From: a virus
IMG/VR virus record: IMGVR_UViG_3300025093_000125
Location: 1-23,528 of that record
Length of the DNA stretch: 23,528 nt
Direction: 5' to 3' (one strand)
Shown here: piece after piece, positions 1-5,914 of the stretch
Layout: each line of letters begins with the position of its first letter
Numbering within the stretch: position 1 is the first letter of the stretch
Notes under the pieces: generated by a model
Database searches by the model: none
Told to the model about the DNA's origin: nothing
What the model saw: only the letters and a program-made list of their open reading frames with translations
Made by a program: the position numbers and the translations under genes

Positions 1-2
1 AA

Positions 3-218
3 TGTCTCGCCGCAACTGGTCAAACGCTTGAGCGCATCAATGACAAGATTGATGACGTGCACACAAAAGTCACCAAGGTTGAAACGCTTTCAGATAATAT
101 GAACAGGGTGACAACTGAAACCGGAGCGAATGTTTTCAAGTTACTTGAAGACGTGAGGCTCAAGGAAGCTGAAGAGCGCGGAAGGGCGCAGGCTTTAGCA
201 GTCAGGGGGGAACAATGA
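3..218 (+). CDS. Small coiled-coil protein, 5' end outside window
   Basis: This frame is open from the window edge to a TGA at 216-218 and encodes at least 71 residues; the true start lies upstream or at an internal codon. The product is charged and heptad-like (LERINDKIDDVHTKVTKVE, then an Arg/Glu-rich tail), so it should form an alpha-helical coiled coil. No membrane segment is seen in the visible part. The stop overlaps the next start as ATGA (215-218), so it is translationally coupled to the holin-like gene and is probably part of the lysis cassette. XhlA-like lysis accessory proteins are similar in size and helicity, but the sequence does not prove that assignment. Function unknown. Confidence 0.6.
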   Translation, partial: CLAATGQTLERINDKIDDVHTKVTKVETLSDNMNRVTTETGANVFKLLEDVRLKEAEERGRAQALAVRGEQ

Positions 219-454
219 AGCCGGGAATCAAAACGAGTGAGATGATTATCACGTTAATCGGCATGATTGGCGGTGTGGTGCTTGCCAGCATTGAAGGCAA
301 CCAATGGACTCAAATCATCGGCGGCATTCTTGCTGCGGTATGCGGTGGCAGCTACACAATGGGCCGCAGTATGGTCAAAGGCAAAGAAGCCATCGGGGCC
401 GCCCAGGTTCAAGCGGCGCGTGAGCTCGCAAAAAAGCAGGGCCCCGAGAGCTAA
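215..454 (+). CDS. Holin-like two-TM membrane protein (zero-frame product)
   Basis: A 79-residue protein with two hydrophobic segments, about residues 9-25 (MIITLIGMIGGVVLASI) and 31-50 (WTQIIGGILAAVCGGSY), followed by a basic, Ala-rich cytoplasmic-type tail. Size, topology and position directly before an M15 endolysin fit a phage holin, which times lysis by opening the inner membrane; this is inferred from context because holins share little sequence. A short tail follows a slippery A AAA AAG at 430-436 before the TAA at 452-454. A -1 shift there would bypass the stop and extend the protein into the frame ending at 666, giving about 150 residues in place of 79. The 79- and 150-residue forms could act as a holin/antagonist pair. 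Confidence 0.75.
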   Translation: MKPGIKTSEMIITLIGMIGGVVLASIEGNQWTQIIGGILAAVCGGSYTMGRSMVKGKEAIGAAQVQAARELAKKQGPES

Positions 455-476
455 TCAATGCGGCTCTCGCTGGGGC
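430..476 (+). promoter_or_regulatory. Candidate -1 programmed frameshift signal in holin-like gene
   Basis: The heptamer A AAA AAG (430-436) sits in the correct phase of the holin-like frame (codons GCA AAA AAG), the same heptamer used by E. coli dnaX. Four bases later a stem starts: 441-451 (GCCCCGAGAGC) pairs fully with 463-468 plus 472-476, with a 3-nt bulge (469-471) and an 11-nt loop that contains the zero-frame TAA. Slippery site, short spacer, strong stem and an open -1 frame are all visible. Efficiency and biological use are inferred. Confidence 0.75.
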
Positions 477-666
477 AAATCAGGCTTCCAAAATGGCGGC
501 GGGTTCGGGACTCTTTACGCTTGGCGCTGGCATTATCAATGATGTTGGCAAGCTTGATGCTGCTCTTAACACTCGAATCAATGAAAGCGTGTCTCTATTT
601 GCCAGCGGCAGCGTGGACACGTCTAGGAATTGGCAAGCGATGACCGGGCTGAAGGTGCAATGGTGA
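436..666 (+). CDS. -1 frame extension of holin-like protein
   Basis: This frame has no convincing start of its own: the first ATG is at 493 with only a distant GGGG upstream, yet protein-like sequence begins well before it (AGPRELINAALAGANQASKM). Read after a -1 slip at 436 it adds 76 residues to the first 74 of the holin-like protein. The extension is Ala/Gly-rich with a weakly hydrophobic stretch (GSGLFTLGAGIINDVGKL) and ends LKVQW. Its TGA (664-666) overlaps the ATG of the endolysin gene at 666 as TGATG, so translating this extension would couple to endolysin synthesis. Alternatives are a separate 57-residue protein from 493 or a broken gene; the intact slippery site and stem favour frameshifting. 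Confidence 0.6.
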   Translation, partial: AGPRELINAALAGANQASKMAAGSGLFTLGAGIINDVGKLDAALNTRINESVSLFASGSVDTSRNWQAMTGLKVQW

Positions 667-1085
667 TGGGCAGAGTCGGCCAATACTTCAACGCTTCAGA
701 GTTTGCTTGCCCTTGCTGCAATCTATCAAACCCAAGCCAGCTCTTGGTCAGCATCTTAGACGAGACCCGCAAGGCTCTTGGCGTACCGCTTCGAATCTCC
801 AGTGGTTTGCGCTGTGAGTCTCACAATCAAGCAGTAGGCGGCGCCTCCAAGAGCTGGCATTTGCCCCGTGGCGGTGTTGGATATGCGGCGGACGTTACTT
901 ATTCAGAAAGCACCAAACGCCACGGAGAACATATTCTCCGGCTATACGTGGAGCTTGAGAACGTGGCGAGGCGCCGGGGTGTGGCCTATGGCCTTGGTTT
1001 GTACAATGGCTGGGTTCACCTCGACACCAGAGGCGAGCAAGGCGGAGGAATGGCGAGATGGTCCAAATACAGCTGGCCGCGTTGA
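666..1085 (+). CDS. Endolysin, M15 zinc peptidase (D-Ala-D-Ala carboxypeptidase-like)
   Basis: A 139-residue protein of the small peptidase M15 family that cleaves peptide bonds in peptidoglycan stems; here it would be the phage endolysin. The start YFNASEFACPCC is typical of these phage enzymes. Zinc ligands are visible as His65 (SWH) and Asp76 (YAADV) in the widened SxH...AxD motif, and His118 (GWVHLD). The insertion LPRGGVGY between the first His and Asp resembles other phage members. I chose ATG 666 because it overlaps the preceding stop as TGATG and lies 10 bases after GAAGG (651-655); ATG 660 is also possible. No signal peptide is seen, so export would need the upstream holin. Confidence 0.88.
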   Translation: MGRVGQYFNASEFACPCCNLSNPSQLLVSILDETRKALGVPLRISSGLRCESHNQAVGGASKSWHLPRGGVGYAADVTYSESTKRHGEHILRLYVELENVARRRGVAYGLGLYNGWVHLDTRGEQGGGMARWSKYSWPR

Positions 1086-1138
1086 GTCTGGCTCAATACT
1101 TCATATGCGGCGGATACGTCTGCGCGATTGTTTAAAAT

Positions 1139-1214
1139 GGCCCCACTCTAAGTCTTGAAAATTTTGAATCTGTTTGAGGGATTCGCAATATTCCACATTC
1201 TTGCGAGCGGGGCC
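1139..1214. terminator. Structured convergent region, possible bidirectional terminator
   Basis: Between the convergent endolysin gene and leftward operon, GGCCCCACTC (1139-1148) pairs with GAGCGGGGCC (1205-1214) with one mismatch, flanked on both sides by A/T-rich bases. Inside lies a smaller GAATC/GATTC stem. The position suits a shared terminator, but there is no strong U tract and the main loop is long, so this is tentative. Confidence 0.35.
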
Positions 1215-1219
1215 GGTGT

Positions 1220-1354
1220 TTAATCGTTATAGGCTTTCTCTATCTTTCGCCGCAAGTTTTCGCGGGCATATTTTTCATATGCTTCGCGGACTAACATGGC
1301 GACGCCGACAGCGCCGAAGAGTCCAAGCGTCCAGCCCAAGAAACTTCCCATCAT
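1220..1354 (-). CDS. 44-residue single-TM membrane protein
   Basis: A short gene ending the leftward operon. The protein begins MMGSFLGWTLGLFGAVGVAM, one hydrophobic membrane segment, then a basic amphipathic helix (REAYEKYARENLRRKIEKAY) expected on the cytoplasmic side. A strong GGGGG ribosome binding site lies 6 bases before the ATG, and the ATG overlaps the stop of the upstream gene as ATGA, so it is part of the same transcript. No family is recognised. Small phage membrane proteins of this kind can affect lysis or superinfection, but nothing here proves a role. Confidence 0.7.
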   Translation of the reverse strand: MMGSFLGWTLGLFGAVGVAMLVREAYEKYARENLRRKIEKAYND

Positions 1355-1740
1355 TGTTTCCCCCTAAATGGCTTTTCTTTGAGGCCATATTTTGAAGCGT
1401 AAATCGTGCAAGACCTTTCCGCAGCATAATCCGCAGCCTCTCTTGGCTCCATGCCTTCGGCCACCTTTTCTTCCCACAAGTCACTGAAATACTGGTACTG
1501 CTGATCCCACATGATGGACGGGACGGGCTTATCGTATTGCTTGCCGAACAAGCCCGTATGAATCTCGCTCTTCTTCGAAATTCTTCTGATGCGGTAGAAC
1601 AGAGACAATGAAACCACGACGCACCCGGCAGCTAGAAGGCCGGGGTGAATCCCTCTTTCGTAAAGCCTGACGACAACAAGAGAAAGAGACGCAACAAAGA
1701 CAGCCCACCAAGCCAAAACAATGAACAGAGTTTTAAGCAC
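1351..1740 (-). CDS. Two-TM membrane protein, unknown function
   Basis: A 129-residue protein from a GTG at 1740. The GTG was chosen because it follows GGGAGGTGG and overlaps the TAA of the upstream gene (GTGCTTAA); a longer reading would run through that gene. Two hydrophobic segments are clear, about residues 2-24 (LKTLFIVLAWWAVFVASLSL...) and 31-49 (GLLAAGCVVVSLSLFYRI). The rest is soluble and charged (SDLWEEKVAEGMEPREAADY), probably cytoplasmic. It lies in a run of small membrane-protein genes at the distal end of the early operon. No family recognised. Confidence 0.7.
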   Translation of the reverse strand: MLKTLFIVLAWWAVFVASLSLVVVRLYERGIHPGLLAAGCVVVSLSLFYRIRRISKKSEIHTGLFGKQYDKPVPSIMWDQQYQYFSDLWEEKVAEGMEPREAADYAAERSCTIYASKYGLKEKPFRGKQ

Positions 1741-2053
1741 GGCCACCACCTCCCAGCAGGCGCAGAAACCCCTTGGGGCGCGGAGCTGGCATCGTGGCCG
1801 CTGCTTCTGCTTCCAATATCTCTTCGGCCTCACTCACGCGGCGATAGACCGCGCGCAGAGAATGAACAGCCTCCTCGTAGATAGCCGAGACCGCTTTGAG
1901 CTTATCGCAATCGTTCGTCCAGCTCTTGCCCTGAAGTTGACCGCCGCAGTCTGCAAATCCCATACACGTCATGCGGATTTCCTCCATCAGTCTCTGGACG
2001 TTCTCCAAGTCAATTTGCTCCGGCGTCTTTTCAATCTTCTTTCGCTTTCCCAT
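1733..2053 (-). CDS. Hypothetical helical protein with Cys residues
   Basis: A 106-residue, mainly helical charged protein (MGKRKKIEKTPEQIDLENVQ at the N-terminus) with Cys residues in TCMGFADCGG and NDC and an Ala/Glu-rich helix near the end (VSEAEEILEAEAAATM). ATG 2053 overlaps the upstream stop (TGATG) and is preceded by GAGGGGGG. No membrane segment is seen. Its neighbours on both sides encode membrane proteins, so it might be a cytoplasmic partner, but I do not recognise a family. Confidence 0.65.
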   Translation of the reverse strand: MGKRKKIEKTPEQIDLENVQRLMEEIRMTCMGFADCGGQLQGKSWTNDCDKLKAVSAIYEEAVHSLRAVYRRVSEAEEILEAEAAATMPAPRPKGFLRLLGGGGRA

Positions 2054-2376
2054 CACTCACCCCCCTCGATGATTGCAGCCAGCCCGGCCCGGTCTTCGTC
2101 TGAGTAATCTACAAAACGTTCCAGCTCCTGAGCCCTCATCTTCTCAGAATCTTCTTTCCTGAGCTTATCGAGCCGCTTCGTTTGCTGGACCAGTTCCGCA
2201 AGCGTTTTGTTCCTTTCACCAACGGCAGCACGCTCAAGTGCAAAGCTTCGTTGAAGACCAAAGTGAGCCACGGTCATGGCTACGGCTGCGACGAAGAGCA
2301 GGCCCTTGAACCACCAGCCGTCGTTTTGGTTTTCTTGTCTGGGCGCACTGGGGCGCCGGTCCATAATATCTCTCAT
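2053..2376 (-). CDS. Single-TM coiled-coil protein, spanin-like architecture
   Basis: A 107-residue protein with a short polar N-terminus, one membrane segment at about residues 21-41 (WWFKGLLFVAAVAMTVAHFGL) and a long charged helix (LERAAVGERNKTLAELVQQT and onward). An N-terminal anchor followed by a coiled coil is the layout of phage inner-membrane spanins, which join the two membranes in the last step of Gram-negative lysis. The gene is on the strand opposite the lysis cassette and no lipobox outer-membrane partner is visible, so this is only a possibility. ATG 2376 follows AAGGGG with 7-base spacing. Confidence 0.65.
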   Translation of the reverse strand: MRDIMDRRPSAPRQENQNDGWWFKGLLFVAAVAMTVAHFGLQRSFALERAAVGERNKTLAELVQQTKRLDKLRKEDSEKMRAQELERFVDYSDEDRAGLAAIIEGGE

Positions 2377-2400
2377 CAAATACCCCTTATTTTTTTGGCC

Positions 2401-2598
2401 TCACTTGGCCTTTTTGGTTTCTTCTTCATCCCCGGGCCAGTTTTTGCGACTATGGGCCCGACCCAGCTCGTATGCTTTACGAGGCAAAGGATTTAGACAC
2501 TTTTCACAAAGCCAGTATGGTTTCCCGTCGGCCTTAGTAAGTTTCAATGTGACATCCGTCCGGATGCAGCCTTGGCAGTAACTTGTTTTTTTAAACAT
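2401..2598 (-). CDS. Small two-CxxC zinc-finger protein
   Basis: A 65-residue protein with two CxxC pairs about 20 residues apart (CQGC near residue 8 and CEKC near residue 32), the pattern of a zinc ribbon, then a basic, charged tail (ending EEETKKAK). Such small phage proteins may bind nucleic acid or protein, but no family is recognised. ATG 2598 overlaps the TGA of the upstream gene as TGATG, so the two are translationally coupled. Confidence 0.7.
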   Translation of the reverse strand: MFKKTSYCQGCIRTDVTLKLTKADGKPYWLCEKCLNPLPRKAYELGRAHSRKNWPGDEEETKKAK

Positions 2599-2774
2599 CA
2601 CCGCCGCCAGCTTCCCGGTTCATGGTATTCCGTCATTGCGTTTTTGCGCTGATGATTCAGCACTTCAGAACGCAAGCGGTCAATCAGCTTCCGGCTTTGG
2701 CGCTTCTCGTAGAGCACCGAACAAATCAGACCCAGCGCAATCACGCCGAACCCATATAGAATTACAATTCCCAT
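2598..2774 (-). CDS. 58-residue single-TM protein
   Basis: A short gene giving one N-terminal hydrophobic segment (MGIVILYGFGVIALGLICSV) followed by a basic helix (LYEKRQSRKLIDRLRSEVLN) and a polar end. A GGGGG site 9-13 bases upstream (TGGGGGATAATTAAAATG) supports the start, and the stop overlaps the next start as TGATG. This is an N-terminal anchor with a cytoplasmic basic helix. Function unknown. Confidence 0.65.
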   Translation of the reverse strand: MGIVILYGFGVIALGLICSVLYEKRQSRKLIDRLRSEVLNHQRKNAMTEYHEPGSWRR

Positions 2775-2779
2775 TTTAA

Positions 2780-3652
2780 TTATCCCCCAAATACAGGCAG
2801 CGACCGGCTGCCGATTTGTTCATATTTTGCGCAGCCCTTTCGCTGCTCTTCCCCACCAAGCGGCGCACCGCTCAAGTTACAAACCCATTGCCCTCCCCTC
2901 CCCTCAATCACTGGCTTGCCGTGTTTGCAGCTTCGGCAAGTTTGAACCGGGCCGATGATTTCGGCTTGGCAAGCTTCGCGGTGGTGACACCAGCGGCACT
3001 GATAGTAATCTTCCCGCTCTGAAATTTTAGCCGGTGGCTCCGACGATTCAATGATTCGCCGGGCTTTTTCCATGAGTTCCCCAGCAAAGTATTTGTCATA
3101 CTCGCCCCGCTCAAAATAAATCCGGTCCGAGTCTTTACACACCGCGAAATAGGCCCAGCGGCTCAAGCCGAACAAGTGACAGTACAGCTGCATCTGCGCG
3201 AAGTGCATCGGCTTCGCTTTCCTGACTCGCTTCTTCTCTAAGTCGTCAAAGCTTTTCCGGTTATGCGTCTTGAATTCGGCACAATGCCACGTTTTTGGGG
3301 CCTCCTTAAGCCCAAGTAGGGCCGAGTCCATGGAACCGCCCAGGTGGCCACCTAGGGCACTGGCGCGCCATTGTTTGCCAATCTCTGGCCCCTCGCTGAC
3401 TTCAACGCCAGCAGAGCGCAAGTCTGAAATCAGCCAGGTCTCTTCAATCTCACCGCGGCGAAATAGTCGAAGAATCCGGCCATCGAACTCCGGCGGACGC
3501 CACCAGCGCCAGTTATACCAAATCTTTCTTTCACAATCGTCACCAAGCCCAGAACAGCCCAAGTGGTCACGTTGCCACGGGCTGGCGGCGCGGCGAATTT
3601 GATGATAAATCTCTGCTATTGTTGGCGATTGCATCTTCGGAAGTTTTGCCAT
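2780..3652 (-). CDS. Cas4/RecB-like PD-(D/E)XK nuclease with Cys cluster and C-terminal zinc ribbon
   Basis: A 290-residue nuclease. The PD-(D/E)XK core is visible as GGSMDS (Asp109), AEFKTH (Glu126, Lys128) and QMQLY (Gln153, Tyr157), matching the RecB/Cas4 pattern of Asp, ExK and QxxxY. A Cys at residue 40 (DDCERKIWY) with CRWCHHREAC (219, 222, 228) gives the spaced four-Cys set that holds an iron-sulphur cluster in Cas4 and AddB. A further CRSC...C...C group (239-274) looks like an added zinc ribbon. It likely resects DNA ends for recombination together with the SSB-like and Sak4-like genes immediately upstream. ATG 3652 was chosen for the GGGGG site before it; a reading starting at 3772 would run back into the gene upstream. 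It is not part of a CRISPR system, since no cas1 or array is present. Confidence 0.85.
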   Translation of the reverse strand: MAKLPKMQSPTIAEIYHQIRRAASPWQRDHLGCSGLGDDCERKIWYNWRWWRPPEFDGRILRLFRRGEIEETWLISDLRSAGVEVSEGPEIGKQWRASALGGHLGGSMDSALLGLKEAPKTWHCAEFKTHNRKSFDDLEKKRVRKAKPMHFAQMQLYCHLFGLSRWAYFAVCKDSDRIYFERGEYDKYFAGELMEKARRIIESSEPPAKISEREDYYQCRWCHHREACQAEIIGPVQTCRSCKHGKPVIEGRGGQWVCNLSGAPLGGEEQRKGCAKYEQIGSRSLPVFGG

Positions 3653-3665
3653 CAGAAATACCCCC

Positions 3666-3696
3666 GGCTGGCGGGTGCGAATCACTCCCGCCAGCC
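3666..3696 (-). other. Perfect 10-bp hairpin between DUF669 and nuclease genes
   Basis: GGCTGGCGGG (3666-3675) is exactly complementary to CCCGCCAGCC (3687-3696) with an 11-nt loop. It fills most of the 58-base gap between two early genes, and on the minus strand it ends just before the GGGGG ribosome binding site of the nuclease gene. There is no U tract, so a role in attenuation, RNA processing or stability is more likely than simple termination. Confidence 0.6.
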
Positions 3697-3710
3697 CCTG
3701 GTTTGATTGT

Positions 3711-4226
3711 TTAAAACGGAACCGTTCCCTGTCCCTGATTTCCGCCCCATGGTGGCGCCGCTTGCGGTTCACCCGCTATCGGTGCTTGAGCTGGCTGGCC
3801 CATGTCTGCCTGCTTCGGTGCCGGGTAGTAGGCTGCGACGGCGTTTGAAGCCTCGTATCCGTTGCTTGCTGGCTTCGTCTTAACTTGAATCCGAACCAGT
3901 TTACCGTGAATTTCGCTGGAGTCTTGTGGGCTATGGTCAATACCGGCGGCGCGCAGTGCTTTCTTCCACTGCTTGCGCCCAATCTCTTGTGCCTGCTCGC
4001 TGCTGTGAACAATGGTGATTTTGTCCCAGATGAGGCGCCGCTCATGTGGGCCGCTCTGAATCTGCCAAGTGAGCTCAAGAATCTGGCCATTGCCCGAGCG
4101 CGTAGGCTGCACTTTTGATTCTGTGACTTTCGCGAGATACTTGCCCTCAGGCAGCAGGCCGTACCCTGTTCCCGCGTCCGGTCCAATGTCTACGTTATCG
4201 ATGTTGATGTGAGATAAGTTTGCCAT
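3711..4226 (-). CDS. DUF669-family SSB-like phage protein
   Basis: A 171-residue protein of the DUF669 family, common in phage recombination and replication modules. The body has the typical region GLLPEGKYLAKVTESKVQPT followed by NGQILELTWQIQ, a compact beta-rich fold. The C-terminus is Pro/Gly/Gln-rich and disordered and ends PPWGGNQGQGTVPF, resembling single-strand DNA-binding protein tails although it lacks a strongly acidic tip. It lies between a Sak4-like ATPase and a RecB-like nuclease, the usual neighbours, supporting a role in binding single-stranded DNA during recombination. The start at 4226 is the natural one and lies close to the stop of the preceding gene (4232). Confidence 0.85.
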   Translation of the reverse strand: MANLSHINIDNVDIGPDAGTGYGLLPEGKYLAKVTESKVQPTRSGNGQILELTWQIQSGPHERRLIWDKITIVHSSEQAQEIGRKQWKKALRAAGIDHSPQDSSEIHGKLVRIQVKTKPASNGYEASNAVAAYYPAPKQADMGQPAQAPIAGEPQAAPPWGGNQGQGTVPF

Positions 4227-4231
4227 CTTGT

Positions 4232-4903
4232 TTATTCTCCTAGGATTTTGGTTTTAATTTGCGACAAGTCGCAGGGTTCAAAAAGTTCAAGCGCGCCGCT
4301 TCTGTCTTTCGCGGTGTGCGTGCCGTTGGCGTTCGTCTGAAGCCATCGCTGGATATTGCCCTCTTCGTCAGTGTGAACACGGAGAGCGAAGACTTCATCG
4401 AAAAAGTAGGCCAAGCCCTGGGTCAGGTTCTTACCCGGCATCGATGGGCCAAAAATCATAGAGCCATCGTCTAGCTGGGTTCGTTCCTGCTTCGCGGTCA
4501 TGTAAACGTGCCGCTCTGGCAGGTCTCGAAACGCGCGAATCAAACTGGTCATTTGGTCCGCCATTTGGCCATAAGCGCGCATCGTGTTTTTGTTCTCTGC
4601 TTTCTCGTGAGCCAGTGAGACTTCCGCGATTTCAGAGATTGAATCCAGGCATACCCATTGGATGCCCTGAGCTTCCTTGGAACCCACCGCCCATTTATAC
4701 GCTTCTTGGATATCGGCGATGCTCTTAACTTCAATCGCTGTGATATCGTGGTCACGCAGAGAGAGAAGGCCGCCCTCTGCACTAATGACGACCGTAGGGG
4801 CGCCGGTTGTTGCAGCGAGCCGCGTCTTACCTGCGCCAGCTTCGCCATAAATTACCATTTTGAGAAAGTGACCGCCGAGGTCGTTTGTCTTTGTTATCTT
4901 CAT
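4232..4903 (-). CDS. Sak4-like phage RecA-family ATPase (AAA_24)
   Basis: A 223-residue P-loop ATPase. Walker A is GEAGAGKT (about residues 20-27) and Walker B is WVCLDSIS with the catalytic-type acid in the following SEIAE. Length and motif order match the AAA_24/Sak4 group, phage single-strand annealing or RecA-like recombinases that act with their own SSB. The next two genes downstream encode a DUF669 SSB-like protein and a RecB-like nuclease, completing a resection, SSB and annealing set. ATG 4903 was chosen because it overlaps the upstream TGA as ATGA; an extension to 4948 would overlap further into that gene. Confidence 0.85.
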   Translation of the reverse strand: MKITKTNDLGGHFLKMVIYGEAGAGKTRLAATTGAPTVVISAEGGLLSLRDHDITAIEVKSIADIQEAYKWAVGSKEAQGIQWVCLDSISEIAEVSLAHEKAENKNTMRAYGQMADQMTSLIRAFRDLPERHVYMTAKQERTQLDDGSMIFGPSMPGKNLTQGLAYFFDEVFALRVHTDEEGNIQRWLQTNANGTHTAKDRSGALELFEPCDLSQIKTKILGE

Positions 4904-5103
4904 ATCTTTAGCTCGTCTCTGTTTGGGTTGTGGTATTGCGGAAACCAAGCGACTTTTGAGCCATTGGCTTCTACTTTAATTTCACCGGGCATTTCTGGCA
5001 TTTCAAAATAGCGCAGCCCCGGCGCGTTGTAGGTTCTCTGGATTTCCCATTTACCGTTATCAAGCAGCTTCCAGATGCTGCCGCCGTCGTATTCATCAAT
5101 CAT
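4900..5103 (-). CDS. Hypothetical 67-residue protein
   Basis: A small protein of beta-rich, aromatic character (IWKLLDNGKWEIQRTY, then VAWFPQYHNP). The start follows AGGGGTATAAC and the stop overlaps the ATPase start as ATGA, so it is translationally coupled to the Sak4-like gene. No motif or family is recognised. The clean overlap and strong ribosome binding site support a real gene. Confidence 0.65.
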   Translation of the reverse strand: MIDEYDGGSIWKLLDNGKWEIQRTYNAPGLRYFEMPEMPGEIKVEANGSKVAWFPQYHNPNRDELKI

Positions 5104-5130
5104 GTTATACCCCTGCGCAATGTGTTGGTG

Positions 5131-5159
5131 CCCCGGCGGGATTGCGCGACCCGCCGAGG
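5131..5159 (-). other. GC-rich hairpin in early-operon gap
   Basis: CGGCGGG (5134-5140) pairs with CCCGCCG (5150-5156) around a 9-nt loop. After one mismatch, two more pairs extend the stem (5131-5132 with 5158-5159). It resembles the hairpin at 3666-3696 in the shared GGCGGG...CCCGCC stem and also precedes a G-rich ribosome binding site in the minus direction. Role unknown. Confidence 0.5.
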
Positions 5160-5160
5160 C

Positions 5161-5200
5161 TTGACCGACTAGGCCGAAGGGTTCAAGCTTCGCCGGTCAA
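5161..5200 (-). other. Second hairpin, spanning a stop codon
   Basis: TTGACC (5161-5166) pairs with GGTCAA (5195-5200); inside, 5172-5179 pairs with 5188-5194 with one bulged base. The structure covers the last codons and stop of the 63-residue gene, and on the transcript is followed at once by the hairpin at 5131-5159. The tandem pair could act as an attenuator or a processing site. No U tract is present. Confidence 0.5.
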
Positions 5201-5374
5201 TCTGAAATTTTCGTGTGATTCGTTGTGTATGATGAAGCCACCATCTCGCGCATCGTATCGTTTGATTTTGACTGTGTCAGGCTTGATGCTTAAAGCCTCA
5301 ACCCATCCATGCGTTCGATGATAAACTTCAACCTTGCCGCCAGAGCGGCGCATTTTATAAGCCATCAAGGCCAT
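5183..5374 (-). CDS. Hypothetical 63-residue protein
   Basis: A small basic beta-rich protein (KVEVYHRTHGWVEALSIKPD, then GFIIHNESHENFRL). The start is well set by GGGGGTTTCTG before ATG 5374, and it overlaps the stop of the upstream gene as TGATG. No recognised family. Two hairpins lie at and just after its 3' end. Confidence 0.65.
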   Translation of the reverse strand: MALMAYKMRRSGGKVEVYHRTHGWVEALSIKPDTVKIKRYDARDGGFIIHNESHENFRLTGEA

Positions 5375-5547
5375 CAGAAACCCCCTTGTTTTTTGTTTTC
5401 AATCTTCGCAATCGCTTGCGCGTTGCTGTCTTCGTGCGTGATTCCATAGCTGTAGAAATCACCTATAAAGTAATAAGTGTTGTGCTCTGGGCGGTACTCG
5501 TAGACGTGATTGCAAGCCCAGTCGATTCGGTACTTGTCGAGCGTCAT
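5374..5547 (-). CDS. Hypothetical 57-residue protein
   Basis: A short gene overlapping its neighbours at both ends: the start overlaps the upstream TAA as TAATG (5546-5549) and the stop overlaps the next ATG as TGATG. The product is acidic and Tyr-rich (MTLDKYRIDWACNHVYEYRP, then YYFIGDFYSYGITHEDSNAQ). GGGGGTGAGTA precedes the start. Overlap coupling on both sides and the strong ribosome binding site argue for a real gene. Function unknown. Confidence 0.65.
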   Translation of the reverse strand: MTLDKYRIDWACNHVYEYRPEHNTYYFIGDFYSYGITHEDSNAQAIAKIENKKQGGF

Positions 5548-5876
5548 TACTCACCCCCGCCGAGTCTTGCAATCGTGCGTTGCGCGGCTTCTCGCTCGCG
5601 GCGTTCGTGGTCGAGTTGTTTTTTTAGTGCATGGTTTTCGGCGCGAAGGGCTAAAAAGTCTGTCATGCGGGCCATTTCGCGATGAACTGCCGTCCACAGG
5701 CTTGCGCCGTGGCGATCATATCCTGAAATGTCTTTGACGGCACTGAATTCATTTTGACAGATGGCATCGTCGATGCTGATGGTGCGGCTTTCGTCGCCGA
5801 TCCAACAATCGAAGCCGGGGCTTCCTGTTCCATCGTCATGCACAAACTCTGCCCTGATTTGAATTTCTTCTCTCAT
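5547..5876 (-). CDS. Hypothetical protein with C-terminal coiled coil
   Basis: A 109-residue protein. The N-terminal half appears beta-rich and acidic (MREEIQIRAEFVHDDGTGSP); the C-terminal third is a charged coiled coil (LRAENHALKKQLDHERRERE). It is preceded by the leader ACGAAAGAAAGAA, a 13-base sequence repeated exactly in front of the next upstream gene. No family recognised. Confidence 0.65.
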   Translation of the reverse strand: MREEIQIRAEFVHDDGTGSPGFDCWIGDESRTISIDDAICQNEFSAVKDISGYDRHGASLWTAVHREMARMTDFLALRAENHALKKQLDHERREREAAQRTIARLGGGE

Positions 5877-5914
5877 CGTTCTTTCTTTCGTTTGTTTGTT
5901 GGTGGTTGGCCATA

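Noticed and set aside
458-643. 61-codon plus-strand frame after the holin-like gene
   Set aside because: It is in the zero frame, but its peptide is Arg/Leu-rich shadow sequence; the -1 frame over the same bases is protein-like and joins the holin frame at a slippery site.
2780-3652. CRISPR system suggested by the Cas4-like nuclease
   Set aside because: No repeat array, cas1 or cas2 is present; the neighbours are phage recombination genes.
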